NCBI RefSeq assembly: GCF_005845365.1
Contig: NZ_CP040509.1
Location: forward strand, 186,001-250,000
Direction: 5' to 3'
Length of the DNA: 64,000 nucleotides
Source of the DNA: Rhodoluna limnophila
GTDB lineage: Bacteria > Actinomycetota > Actinomycetes > Actinomycetales > Microbacteriaceae
Made by a program: the position numbers and the translations under genes. Under the pieces are notes generated by a model. It did no database searches. It saw nothing but the letters and a program-made list of their open reading frames with translations, and was not told where the DNA came from. Of this stretch, positions 56,481 through 64,000 are shown piece by piece (the first letter of the stretch is position 1; each line of letters begins with the position of its first letter).

Positions 56481-57560
56481 ATGAACAACAACATTCTTAA
56501 GGGTCTGGCGCTGGCTTCTGTTTCAGCACTAACCCTTGCTGGTTGCGCCGCTGCCCCTGCAGAGCCATCAGCAGAACCAGTTGACTTCAAGGCTTGCATG
56601 GTCTCAGACCAGGGTGGTTTTGACGACGGTTCATTCAACGAAGAGGCATACAACGGCCTAAAGAAGGCAATTGCTGTTCTTGGCGTTCAGTCAGCTGAGG
56701 CTCAGTCACAGTCAGACGCAGACTTCCAGCCAAACGTTGACGCAATGGTCTCAGAGGGTTGCAACATCATCGTTCCTGTTGGTTTTGCTCTAGGCGCTGC
56801 AACTGACGTTGCTTCAGCTGCAAACCCAGACGTAATGTTCGCTCCAGTTGACACCGCACTTAGCAACGCTGACTTCAGCCCTAAGTACGTTGACAACGTA
56901 AAGCCACTTTTGTTTGACACTGCAGAAGCTGCATTCCTTGCAGGTTACGTTGCAGCTGCAACCACTCAGACCGGCAAGGTAGCTACCTTCGGTGGTATGG
57001 CGTTCCCATCTGTAACCATCTTCATGGATGGCTTCAAGCAGGGTGTTGCCTACTACAACGAGGCAAAGGGCACCTCAGTTGAGGTTCTTGGAGCCGAGGG
57101 TGACGACCAGTCAAAGTGGGCCATGACCGGTGACTTCGCTGACGTTTCAAAGGGTAAGACCACTTCTGAGAACTTCATCAAGCAGGGTGCAGACATCATC
57201 CTTCCTGTTGCAGGTCCAGTAGGTCTTGGTGCAGGTCAGGCAGCTCTTGAGGCTGAAGGCGTTTACGTTATCGGTGTTGACACCGACTGGTACCTAGCTC
57301 CTAAGTTCGACGAGTTCAAGTCACTGATCTTGACCTCTATCCAGAAGAACATGAGCGTTGCTGTATTCGAGACCATCGAAGCTGCTCTAAACGACACCTT
57401 CACCGGTGGCGAGGACATCTACGTTGGTACCTTGGCAAACAAGGGTGTTGGCATCGCTGCTGCACACGATGTTGCTTGGGCTGCTGGTCTAGCTGATGAA
57501 GTTGCCGCTCTTGAGGCTGCAATCATCGCTGGCGATGTAGATGTTGTTTCTTCTTACTAA
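56481..57560 (+). CDS. BMP family nucleoside-binding lipoprotein
   Basis: Substrate-binding lipoprotein of an ABC importer. Signal sequence with lipobox LAGC, lipid-modified Cys22. The PnrA/BmpA fold shows KACMVSDQGGFDDGSFNEEAYNG, VGFALGAATDVA and GVDTDWYLAPKFDE. The 359 residues are normal. By family and by the downstream cdd, deoA and add genes it binds nucleosides. A strong terminator follows it, so it can be made in excess over the membrane components. Confidence 0.93.
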   Translation: MNNNILKGLALASVSALTLAGCAAAPAEPSAEPVDFKACMVSDQGGFDDGSFNEEAYNGLKKAIAVLGVQSAEAQSQSDADFQPNVDAMVSEGCNIIVPVGFALGAATDVASAANPDVMFAPVDTALSNADFSPKYVDNVKPLLFDTAEAAFLAGYVAAATTQTGKVATFGGMAFPSVTIFMDGFKQGVAYYNEAKGTSVEVLGAEGDDQSKWAMTGDFADVSKGKTTSENFIKQGADIILPVAGPVGLGAGQAALEAEGVYVIGVDTDWYLAPKFDEFKSLILTSIQKNMSVAVFETIEAALNDTFTGGEDIYVGTLANKGVGIAAAHDVAWAAGLADEVAALEAAIIAGDVDVVSSY

Positions 57561-57583
57561 TAAGTAAGTAGCAAAATCTAACG

Positions 57584-57620
57584 AAAGTTGGGGGTCGAGT
57601 ATTCGGCCCCCAACTTTTTT
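57584..57620 (+). terminator. rho-independent terminator after the binding-protein gene
   Basis: A 12-pair stem (57587-57598 with 57603-57614, one G-T pair, GTAT loop) flanked by AAA and TTTTTT. It separates the lipoprotein gene from the ATPase gene. Confidence 0.95.
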
Positions 57621-57628
57621 AGCCGGTT

Positions 57629-57655
57629 ATTGGGCGAGAAATGCCCAATTAGACT
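57629..57655 (+). promoter_or_regulatory. inverted repeat and -10 element before the nucleoside ATPase gene
   Basis: ATTGGGC 57629-57635 is the exact reverse complement of GCCCAAT 57643-57649, and TAGACT (57650-57655) abuts the repeat. Transcription from about 57662 would restart the operon after the terminator. The repeat would lie over the -35 region, a likely operator position. Confidence 0.5.
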
Positions 57656-57695
57656 GAAAATCTGACGTGGATAACACGAAGAACTGAAACGGGAA

Positions 57696-59201
57696 ATGGC
57701 AATGAAGCTGGAACTCCGAGGCATTACCAAACGCTTTGGCACCATGACTGCTAATGACAATGTGAACCTGGTTGCTGAACCAGGGCAAATTCACTGTCTA
57801 CTTGGCGAAAACGGTGCCGGTAAATCAACCCTGATGAACGTCCTTTACGGTTTGTACCAAGCCGATGGCGGAGACATCTTGATCGACGACAAGGTCGTCA
57901 AATTTTCTGGTCCGGGTGACGCGATGGCAGCCGGAATTGGAATGGTGCACCAGCACTTCATGCTGATCCCAGTCTTCACCGTCGCCGAAAATGTGATTCT
58001 CGGTCACGAGCCAACCAAGTTTGGTGGCTTGCTAGACCTCGAGGCAGCGCGCAAGCAGGTGCGCGAAATTTCAGAACGCTTTGGCTTTGAAGTAGACCCA
58101 GATGCCATCGTCGGAGACCTTCCGGTCGGTGTTCAGCAGCGTGTAGAAATCATCAAGGCCCTAATGGGTGACGCTCAGGTTTTGGTTTTTGATGAGCCAA
58201 CAGCGGTGCTCACGCCTCAAGAGACCGATGAGTTGATGGCCATCATGAAGCAGCTGCGCGCCGAAGGCAAGGCAATCGTTTTCATCACTCACAAACTTCG
58301 TGAAGTAAAAGAAGTTGCCGACAAAATCACTGTAATTCGTCTAGGCAAGGTCGTTGGTGAGGCAGACCCAAAGGCCTCGGCCAACGAGTTAGCCTCGATG
58401 ATGGTGGGTCGTGCGGTTGACCTAGATGTCGATAAGGGTGAACCAAAGCTAGGCAAGACCACATTCAAAATCACTGGCCTTTCTACTTGGAATCATGCCG
58501 GAACCAAGGTTCTTGACGACGTGAACCTAGAAATCCGCGAGGGTGAAATCTTGGTAATTGCCGGCGTTCAAGGCAATGGTCAGACCGAGCTAACCGAGGC
58601 AATCATCGGTATGCACGGCCGCACCACCGGCTCGATTGAGCTAGATGGCAACCAGCTGATTGGCAAAAACGTCAAGCAGGTTCTCGACCTAGGCGTTGGA
58701 TTTGTTCCTGAGGACCGCACTGAAGACGGTCTCGTCGCCGACTTCACGATTGCCGAAAACCTGATGCTTGATCGCAGCGATCGCAAGCCATTTGCCAAGG
58801 GCATTAGCCTTCAGCTCAACTTCCTGAAGCAGTTCGCCGAAGAAAAGCTGAAGCAGTTCGACATTCGCGCGCAGAGCATCAACTCAAAGGCCTCAGAACT
58901 TTCGGGTGGAAACCAGCAGAAGGTGGTTTTGGCCCGCGAACTCGCACGTGAGCTCCGTTTGCTCGTGGCATCGCAGCCGACTCGTGGTCTGGACGTTGGT
59001 TCGATTGAGTTTGTCCACGAGCAAATCGTGGCAACTCGCGACAGCGGAATTCCGGTGCTAATTGTGGCAACCGAGCTCGATGAGGCAACCCAGCTGGGTG
59101 ACCGCATCGCAGTTATGTACCGCGGCAAGGTGGTGGGCGTTGTGCCAGCCACCACGCCGCGTTCAGTTTTGGGTCAGATGATGGCAGGTATCAGCGCATG
59201 A
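57696..59201 (+). CDS. nucleoside ABC transporter ATPase (two ATPase domains)
   Basis: 501 residues with two ABC cassettes in tandem, as in NupO/RbsA-type proteins. The first has Walker A GENGAGKST (residues 37-45) and DEPTAVLTP. The second has the degenerate loop GVQGNGQTEL and signature LSGGNQQKVVLARE. A second in-frame ATG six bases on is an alternative start; the binding site (ACGGGA) is weak for both. The next gene starts within its stop codon. It energises the two permeases below. Confidence 0.92.
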   Translation: MAMKLELRGITKRFGTMTANDNVNLVAEPGQIHCLLGENGAGKSTLMNVLYGLYQADGGDILIDDKVVKFSGPGDAMAAGIGMVHQHFMLIPVFTVAENVILGHEPTKFGGLLDLEAARKQVREISERFGFEVDPDAIVGDLPVGVQQRVEIIKALMGDAQVLVFDEPTAVLTPQETDELMAIMKQLRAEGKAIVFITHKLREVKEVADKITVIRLGKVVGEADPKASANELASMMVGRAVDLDVDKGEPKLGKTTFKITGLSTWNHAGTKVLDDVNLEIREGEILVIAGVQGNGQTELTEAIIGMHGRTTGSIELDGNQLIGKNVKQVLDLGVGFVPEDRTEDGLVADFTIAENLMLDRSDRKPFAKGISLQLNFLKQFAEEKLKQFDIRAQSINSKASELSGGNQQKVVLARELARELRLLVASQPTRGLDVGSIEFVHEQIVATRDSGIPVLIVATELDEATQLGDRIAVMYRGKVVGVVPATTPRSVLGQMMAGISA

Positions 59202-60373
59202 ACAAAGTTGTGAAGCAAATCTTCAACCCAAGTGCACTGGTAACTGTGCTGGCGGTCTTGGCATCGTTCCTTATCGGTGGCCTTTTGATTGCCTTTGCCA
59301 ACGAGGACGTCCAGGCGACTTCTGGCTACCTGTTTGCCCGACCAACCGACTTCTTGTCGGCAGTTTGGAACGCAGTATTCGGTGCCTATGATGCGCTGTT
59401 CCGCGGATCTATTTTTAACTACAAGGCCATGGACAGCGTGGGCATGATTAAGCCACTGACCGAGACCCTTACCTATGCAACACCGATTACCCTTGCCGGC
59501 CTGGGAATGGCCGTGGCATTTAGATCAGGTCTATTCAACATCGGTGGAACCGGCCAGATTATCTTTGGTGCGATGGGTGCTGCTTGGGTTGGTTTTAGCC
59601 TCGAGTTGCCAGCCATCATTCACCTTCCAGTTGCTGTTATCGCCGGTATTTTGGCCTCAGCTCTGTTCGGTGGATTTGTTGGTTTCTTGAAGGCTGCCAC
59701 CGGTGCCAACGAGGTCATCGTGACCATCATGATGAACTACATCGCCAGCCTTTTGCTGTTCTGGATTCTCACCACTCCGCTGTTCCAGGCCCCAAACGCA
59801 ACCAACCCAATCTCTCCTGAAATCGCGGCCTCGGCTAAGTACTGGAGATTCATGGGAGACGATTACCGCATCAACGCGGCGTTCTTTGTCATGTTGGCCA
59901 TGGTTGCAACCGTGTGGTGGTTGCTAAACCGCTCTTCAATTGGTTTCCAGTTCCGTGCCTTGGGTCACAACCCGAATGCGGCCAAAACTGCCGGCATCAA
60001 CATCGGTGTTACCTACGTATTGGTCATGGCAGTCTCGGGTGCGCTGGCCGGACTGGCCGGAACTGCCCAGGTATTGGGTGCTGAGAAGTACCTAACCCCA
60101 AGCGTGGCAGCCAGCTTTGGTTTTGACGCCATTACCGTCGCGCTGCTTGGTCGATCAAAACCGCTAGGTGTTTTGGCTGCTGGTGTTCTTTTCGGAGCGC
60201 TTCGTGCCGGTGCGGTAATCATGCAGGCAAACCAAAAGGTGCCAATTGACATCGTGCTTATCGTGCAGTCACTGGTGGTCCTCTTTATTGCAGCGCCGCC
60301 ATTGGTGCGATTTATGTTCCGAGTACCTGACCTAGCCAAAAAGCAGGCAGAAAAGAAGCAGGTGGCTGCATAA
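59198..60373 (+). CDS. nucleoside ABC transporter permease 1
   Basis: 391 residues with eight to ten membrane segments. The branched-chain/ribose permease fold is recognisable from GLFNIGGTGQIIFGAMGAAW (near residue 110) and GANEVIVTIMMNYIA. FRALGHNPNAAKTAGI is the coupling loop that contacts the ATPase. It overlaps the ATPase gene by four bases, and its stop overlaps the next ATG as TAATG. Confidence 0.9.
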   Translation: MNKVVKQIFNPSALVTVLAVLASFLIGGLLIAFANEDVQATSGYLFARPTDFLSAVWNAVFGAYDALFRGSIFNYKAMDSVGMIKPLTETLTYATPITLAGLGMAVAFRSGLFNIGGTGQIIFGAMGAAWVGFSLELPAIIHLPVAVIAGILASALFGGFVGFLKAATGANEVIVTIMMNYIASLLLFWILTTPLFQAPNATNPISPEIAASAKYWRFMGDDYRINAAFFVMLAMVATVWWLLNRSSIGFQFRALGHNPNAAKTAGINIGVTYVLVMAVSGALAGLAGTAQVLGAEKYLTPSVAASFGFDAITVALLGRSKPLGVLAAGVLFGALRAGAVIMQANQKVPIDIVLIVQSLVVLFIAAPPLVRFMFRVPDLAKKQAEKKQVAA

Positions 60374-61599
60374 TGAAGCGCTCAATTAAGACACCGATTG
60401 CTTTCTCCATCTTTGTTGTTCTGAGCTTGTGGCTAGCGGCAACAGCTCCGGCCGGAACCACTCTTTTCAGTTTCAACGCCGGCAATGAACTCTTCGAGGT
60501 TCCAGACTTCGAAATTCCTGTGGCCGGTGCCGGGTGGCTAATTTTCAGCCTGCTCGGTTTGGCTACTGCTGCTTCGTGGTACTTGGCACTAAAGCGCAAA
60601 AAGACCCCGCTGTGGGTCACCGGCCTATTTGCTTTCGCGTTTGTTCAGCAGTTGCTAGTGCTGATTTTCGTGGGTGAAATGTTCCCGGTTACCACCACTC
60701 TGCAGGGTTCGTTGGCGCTAGCTGTTCCGCTTATTTTCGGTTCACTTGCCGGTGTGCTCTCTGAGCGCGTTGGTGTCATCAACATCGCGATTGAAGGCCA
60801 GCTATTGGCGGGTGCTTTTGCCTCGGCAATGGTCACCTCGATCACCCACAGCCTCACCGCGGGCCTCATCGCAGCTGCGATTGCTGGTTCGCTGATTGCC
60901 GGAATCCTTGCCGTCTTTGCAATCAAGTACGTGGTTGACCAAATCATCGTTGGTGTGGTTGTCAACGTCTTGGTAATTGGTTTGACCAGCTTCTTGTACT
61001 CAACGGTCATGACTCGCGACCTAGTGGCCCTAAACCAGCCTGAGCGTTTCGACCAGATCGACATCCCGCTACTGTCCCAGATTCCAATTCTTGGACCGCT
61101 GCTGTTCTCACAGACCCTAATCGTGTACCTCATGTACATTGCCGTTGCCGTGGTTTACGTGGCGCTGTTCAAGACCCGCTGGGGTCTGCGCGTTCGTGCG
61201 GTTGGCGAGTACCCGAAGGCTGCCGACACCGTTGGTATCAAGGTTTACCGCACTCGCTACATGAGCGTAATGCTCGGTGGTGCACTGGCAGGTATCGGTG
61301 GCGCGTTCTTTACCCTCGGTGCCGTTGGCTCGTTCAGTAAAGAAATGACTGCGGGTGCCGGTTACATTGCCTTGGCTGCGCTGATTTTTGGCCGCTGGAA
61401 CCCGATCTATGCAACCCTGGCCGCACTGATGTTTGGTTTTGCACAAAACCTCCAGTCGGTGCTCAGCATCATTGGTTCAGACGTACCTAGCCAGTTCTTG
61501 CTGATGCTGCCTTACGCATTGACGGTAGTTGCAGTGGCAGGTTTGGTTGGTAAGGTTACCGGCCCGGCTGCAACCGGCAAAGCCTACATAAAGAGTTAG
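60373..61599 (+). CDS. nucleoside ABC transporter permease 2
   Basis: 408 residues with about ten membrane segments. GVINIAIEGQLLAGAFASAM and RVRAVGEYPKAADTVGI mark the family and the ATPase contact loop; it pairs with the preceding permease. The N-terminal 100 residues hold an extra pair of hydrophobic segments compared with permease 1. cdd starts eight bases after the stop, tying uptake to breakdown. Confidence 0.9.
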   Translation: MKRSIKTPIAFSIFVVLSLWLAATAPAGTTLFSFNAGNELFEVPDFEIPVAGAGWLIFSLLGLATAASWYLALKRKKTPLWVTGLFAFAFVQQLLVLIFVGEMFPVTTTLQGSLALAVPLIFGSLAGVLSERVGVINIAIEGQLLAGAFASAMVTSITHSLTAGLIAAAIAGSLIAGILAVFAIKYVVDQIIVGVVVNVLVIGLTSFLYSTVMTRDLVALNQPERFDQIDIPLLSQIPILGPLLFSQTLIVYLMYIAVAVVYVALFKTRWGLRVRAVGEYPKAADTVGIKVYRTRYMSVMLGGALAGIGGAFFTLGAVGSFSKEMTAGAGYIALAALIFGRWNPIYATLAALMFGFAQNLQSVLSIIGSDVPSQFLLMLPYALTVVAVAGLVGKVTGPAATGKAYIKS

Positions 61600-61607
61600 G
61601 GCCCACT

Positions 61608-62021
61608 GTGTCTGAAATTAACTGGGATGCCCTCCGGGCTGCCGCCAACTCGGCAATGCAAAAGGCCTATGTTCCCTACTCAAAGTTTCCGGTTGGTGCT
61701 GCGGCGCTAACTGAAGACGGGCGAGTGGTTTCTGGGTGCAACGTTGAGAACGCTTCATACGGATTAACCCTTTGCGCCGAGTGTTCTTTAGTGAGCGCCT
61801 TGGCAATGGGCGCTGCCGAAGGCGAGGGGCCGGCCAAGCTGGTGGCCTTCACCTGTGTCGACGGGCACGGAAACATCCTGATGCCTTGCGGGCGTTGCCG
61901 CCAACTGCTTTTTGAACACTCAGCCAAGGGCATGATTCTTGAAACCGTATCTGGTTTTAAAACCATCGACGAGGTAATCCCAGATGCATTTGGGCCTCGC
62001 GATCTTGAAGAAAGAAAATAA
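61608..62021 (+). CDS. cdd: cytidine deaminase
   Basis: Deaminates cytidine and deoxycytidine to uridines. The zinc site is Cys56 and Glu58 (LCAEC, with Glu as proton shuttle), Cys94 and Cys97 (PCGRC). The substrate motif GCNVENASYG is at 43-52. The 137-residue homotetrameric form is typical of Gram-positive bacteria. Start GTG at 61608; its TAA overlaps the deoA ATG. Confidence 0.96.
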   Translation: MSEINWDALRAAANSAMQKAYVPYSKFPVGAAALTEDGRVVSGCNVENASYGLTLCAECSLVSALAMGAAEGEGPAKLVAFTCVDGHGNILMPCGRCRQLLFEHSAKGMILETVSGFKTIDEVIPDAFGPRDLEERK

Positions 62022-63301
62022 TGTCTGAATTTTCAGCGCCAGAACTAATCGTTGCAAAGCGCGATAAGGGTGAACTCTCGACCGAGCAAATCAACTGGTT
62101 GATCGCAAATTACACCACCGGAGTTGTGGCTGACGAGCAGATGTCGGCCATGGCGATGGCCATTTTGCTCAACGGCATGAATCGCCGCGAAATCAAAGAC
62201 CTTACCCTGGCCATGATTGCCTCGGGGGAGCGTTTGAACTACGCAGACCTCAAAGTGCCAACCTCAGACAAACACTCGACGGGCGGTGTCGGCGACAAAA
62301 TTACCTTGCCGCTAGCCCCTTTGGTTGCGGTTTTTGGCGTGGCTGTTCCACAGCTATCGGGTCGAGGTCTGGGCCACACGGGTGGAACCCTAGACAAACT
62401 GGAGTCCATTCCTGGTTGGCGTGCGCAAATCTCTAATGAAGAATTTCACCGTCAGCTGGCTGAGGTCGGAGCCGTCATCTGTGCAGCGGGTTCTGGCCTG
62501 GCCCCTGCTGACCGCAAGCTCTACTCGCTTCGCGATGTGACCGGAACGGTCGAGGCAATCCCACTGATTGCATCGTCAATCATGTCTAAGAAGATTGCCG
62601 AGGGCACCGGCTCGCTAGTACTGGATGTCAAAGTTGGTTCGGGTGCCTTCATGAAAGACATCGACCGCGCTCGCGAGCTGGCCACAGTGATGGTTCAGCT
62701 TGGTCAGGATGCTGGAGTCAACACCTCGGCTCTGCTCACCGACATGTCGACTCCTTTGGGGCTCGAAATCGGTAATGCCCTCGAAGTTAAGGAATCACTA
62801 GAAGTTCTTGCCGGTGGTGGCCCGGCTGATGTGGTTGAAATCACCGTTGAGCTTGCTCGTGAGATGTTGCGTCTGGCCGGCAAGCCAGACATCGATGTTG
62901 AAGCAGCGCTAAAAGATGGCCGTGCCATGGACAAGTGGCGCCAGATGATTTCTGCCCAGGGCGGCGACCCAGATGCTGCGCTGCCAGAGGCGAAAGAACA
63001 CCATGTGATTACCGCACCAGAATCTGGTTACCTAAGCCAGCTAGATGCACTGCAGGTTGGCACTGCCTCTTGGCGCCTCGGCGCCGGGCGCGCCCGCAAA
63101 GAAGACGCAGTGCAGTTTGGCGCCGGCATCACGCTTCACGCCCAGCAGGGCCAGCGCGTTGAGGCCGGTGCTCCGCTGATGACTCTTCACACCGATGAAC
63201 CTGAACGTTTTGAACGTGCGCTCGAAGCGCTAGACGGTTCGTTTAAGATTGAGGCTTCTGCTGCACCACGCAAAATCGTGCTTGAAAAAATCAACGGCTA
63301 A
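62021..63301 (+). CDS. deoA: thymidine phosphorylase
   Basis: Cleaves thymidine and deoxyuridine with phosphate. The signature SGRGLGHTGGTLDKLESIPG lies near residue 108, and the phosphate site KHSTGGVGDK near 83. The 426 residues and a C-terminal glycine-rich domain fit the pyrimidine phosphorylase family (DeoA/Pdp). It lies between cdd and add, as in mycobacteria. Confidence 0.95.
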   Translation: MSEFSAPELIVAKRDKGELSTEQINWLIANYTTGVVADEQMSAMAMAILLNGMNRREIKDLTLAMIASGERLNYADLKVPTSDKHSTGGVGDKITLPLAPLVAVFGVAVPQLSGRGLGHTGGTLDKLESIPGWRAQISNEEFHRQLAEVGAVICAAGSGLAPADRKLYSLRDVTGTVEAIPLIASSIMSKKIAEGTGSLVLDVKVGSGAFMKDIDRARELATVMVQLGQDAGVNTSALLTDMSTPLGLEIGNALEVKESLEVLAGGGPADVVEITVELAREMLRLAGKPDIDVEAALKDGRAMDKWRQMISAQGGDPDAALPEAKEHHVITAPESGYLSQLDALQVGTASWRLGAGRARKEDAVQFGAGITLHAQQGQRVEAGAPLMTLHTDEPERFERALEALDGSFKIEASAAPRKIVLEKING

Positions 63302-63321
63302 CGCCAAGAAAGAGAATAAAA

Positions 63322-64000
63322 ATGGCGAAATTCGATATTCAGTCACTGCCGAAGATTTCACTTCACGATCACCTAGATGGCGGTCTGTGCCCACAGAGCA
63401 TCATTGAAATGGCTGCAGAGATCGGTCTGGAACTTCCGGCAAACACCGCCGAAGAACTGCGTGCGTGGTTCGAGAAGTCAGCTGACTCGGGCTCACTGGT
63501 TGAGTACCTAAAGACTTTTGACATCACCACCGCGGTAATGCAGACCCGCGAGCACCTAACCCGTGTGGCCCGTGAGTTTGTGGTTGACCTGGCTAACGAT
63601 GGTGTGATTTACGGTGAGGTTCGTTGGGCACCTGAGCAGCACCTGACCCGAGGTCTGACCCTGGATGAAGCCGTTGAGGCGGTACAGGATGGCCTCGAAG
63701 AAGGCGCTGCAATCATCGAAAAGCAGGGCGGCTACATTCGAACCGGCCAGCTAATCACCGCAATGCGTCACGCAGATCGCGCGCTTGAAATCGCCGAGCT
63801 AGCAGTTCGTCACCGTGATGGTGGTGTGGTCGGCTTCGACATCGCCGGAGCTGAAAAGGGATTCTTGCCAAGCAAGCACAAGGCCGCCTTTGACTACCTG
63901 GCTGGCGAGCTCTTCCCAGTTACCGTTCACGCGGGTGAGGCAGACGGTGTTGAAAGCATCCGCGACGCAATCGTCAGCGGCCGTGCTTTGCGCCTAGGCC
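63322..64000 (+). CDS. add: adenosine deaminase, 5' part
   Basis: Deaminates adenosine to inosine. The zinc-binding His15 and His17 (LHDHLDGG) and the catalytic pair in HAGE (His203, Glu206) are present; GFDIAGAEKG near residue 172 is also typical. ATG 63322 lies 20 bases after deoA. The frame is open to the end of the window, giving 226 codons, so about one third of the protein lies outside. It ends the uptake-and-salvage operon seen here. Confidence 0.94.
   Translation, partial: MAKFDIQSLPKISLHDHLDGGLCPQSIIEMAAEIGLELPANTAEELRAWFEKSADSGSLVEYLKTFDITTAVMQTREHLTRVAREFVVDLANDGVIYGEVRWAPEQHLTRGLTLDEAVEAVQDGLEEGAAIIEKQGGYIRTGQLITAMRHADRALEIAELAVRHRDGGVVGFDIAGAEKGFLPSKHKAAFDYLAGELFPVTVHAGEADGVESIRDAIVSGRALRLG

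Overview
This is a gene-dense stretch of core chromosome from an actinobacterium. The gene orders are typical of that phylum: the secY-adk-map-infA ribosomal block; rplM-rpsI-glmM; guaB next to a guaB3 paralogue; sucCD followed by a PerM/DUF6350 membrane protein and purNH; and sdhCDAB close to cdd-deoA-add. Moderate base composition, very short intergenic gaps and the absence of rpsD between rpsK and rpoA suggest a small-genome Microbacteriaceae-like organism, for example the freshwater Rhodoluna/Aquiluna group. That placement is inference from gene order and sequence style, not from a database search. I see no insertion sequence, prophage, CRISPR array, tRNA or rRNA, and no gap of 300 bases or more without a gene.

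Layout: 1-8175 holds translation and transcription genes (rplO end, secY, adk, map, infA, rpmJ, rpsM, rpsK, rpoA, rplQ, truA, rplM, rpsI), with structured RNA leaders before rpsM, rpoA and rplM. 8214-17530 holds cell-wall precursor genes (glmM, glmS, alr), coaA, acpS, a tocopherol-cyclase-like gene and the t6A tRNA-modification set tsaE-tsaB-rimI/tsaD, the last being a fused gene. 17621-19670 holds two small-family genes and a CIRCE-controlled groES without groEL. 19770-26037 is a GMP synthesis block (guaB, guaB3, guaA) interleaved with SURF1 and DUF3817 genes, then a glycerophosphodiesterase. 26050-34061 holds a PcrA/UvrD helicase, sucCD, a PerM-like gene, purN and purH.

34153-46296 is the most accessory-looking part. 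It holds a beta-carbonic anhydrase, a 759-residue glycine-rich surface protein, a one-carbon group (purU, glyA, folD) with a previously easy-to-miss 41-residue membrane protein, an ABC exporter, an orphan DNA methyltransferase, a Drr-type ABC system and a small membrane protein. 46300-49812 is the riboflavin operon ribD-ribE-ribBA-ribH under an FMN riboswitch. 49833-55084 holds trpS, xthA and sdhCDAB. 55196-64000 holds manC and a nucleoside uptake and salvage unit (BMP lipoprotein, ATPase, two permeases, cdd, deoA, add).

The most recurrent regulatory signal is leaderless transcription. At least twelve genes have a TANNNT hexamer ending six or seven bases before the start codon and no Shine-Dalgarno sequence. 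In several cases this hexamer overlaps the end of the preceding gene. I did not find a clearly new multi-gene defence or metabolic system. The best leads are the RNA leaders, the stop-codon-embedded promoters, the RimI-TsaD fusion, the surface protein and a few uncharacterised small genes.
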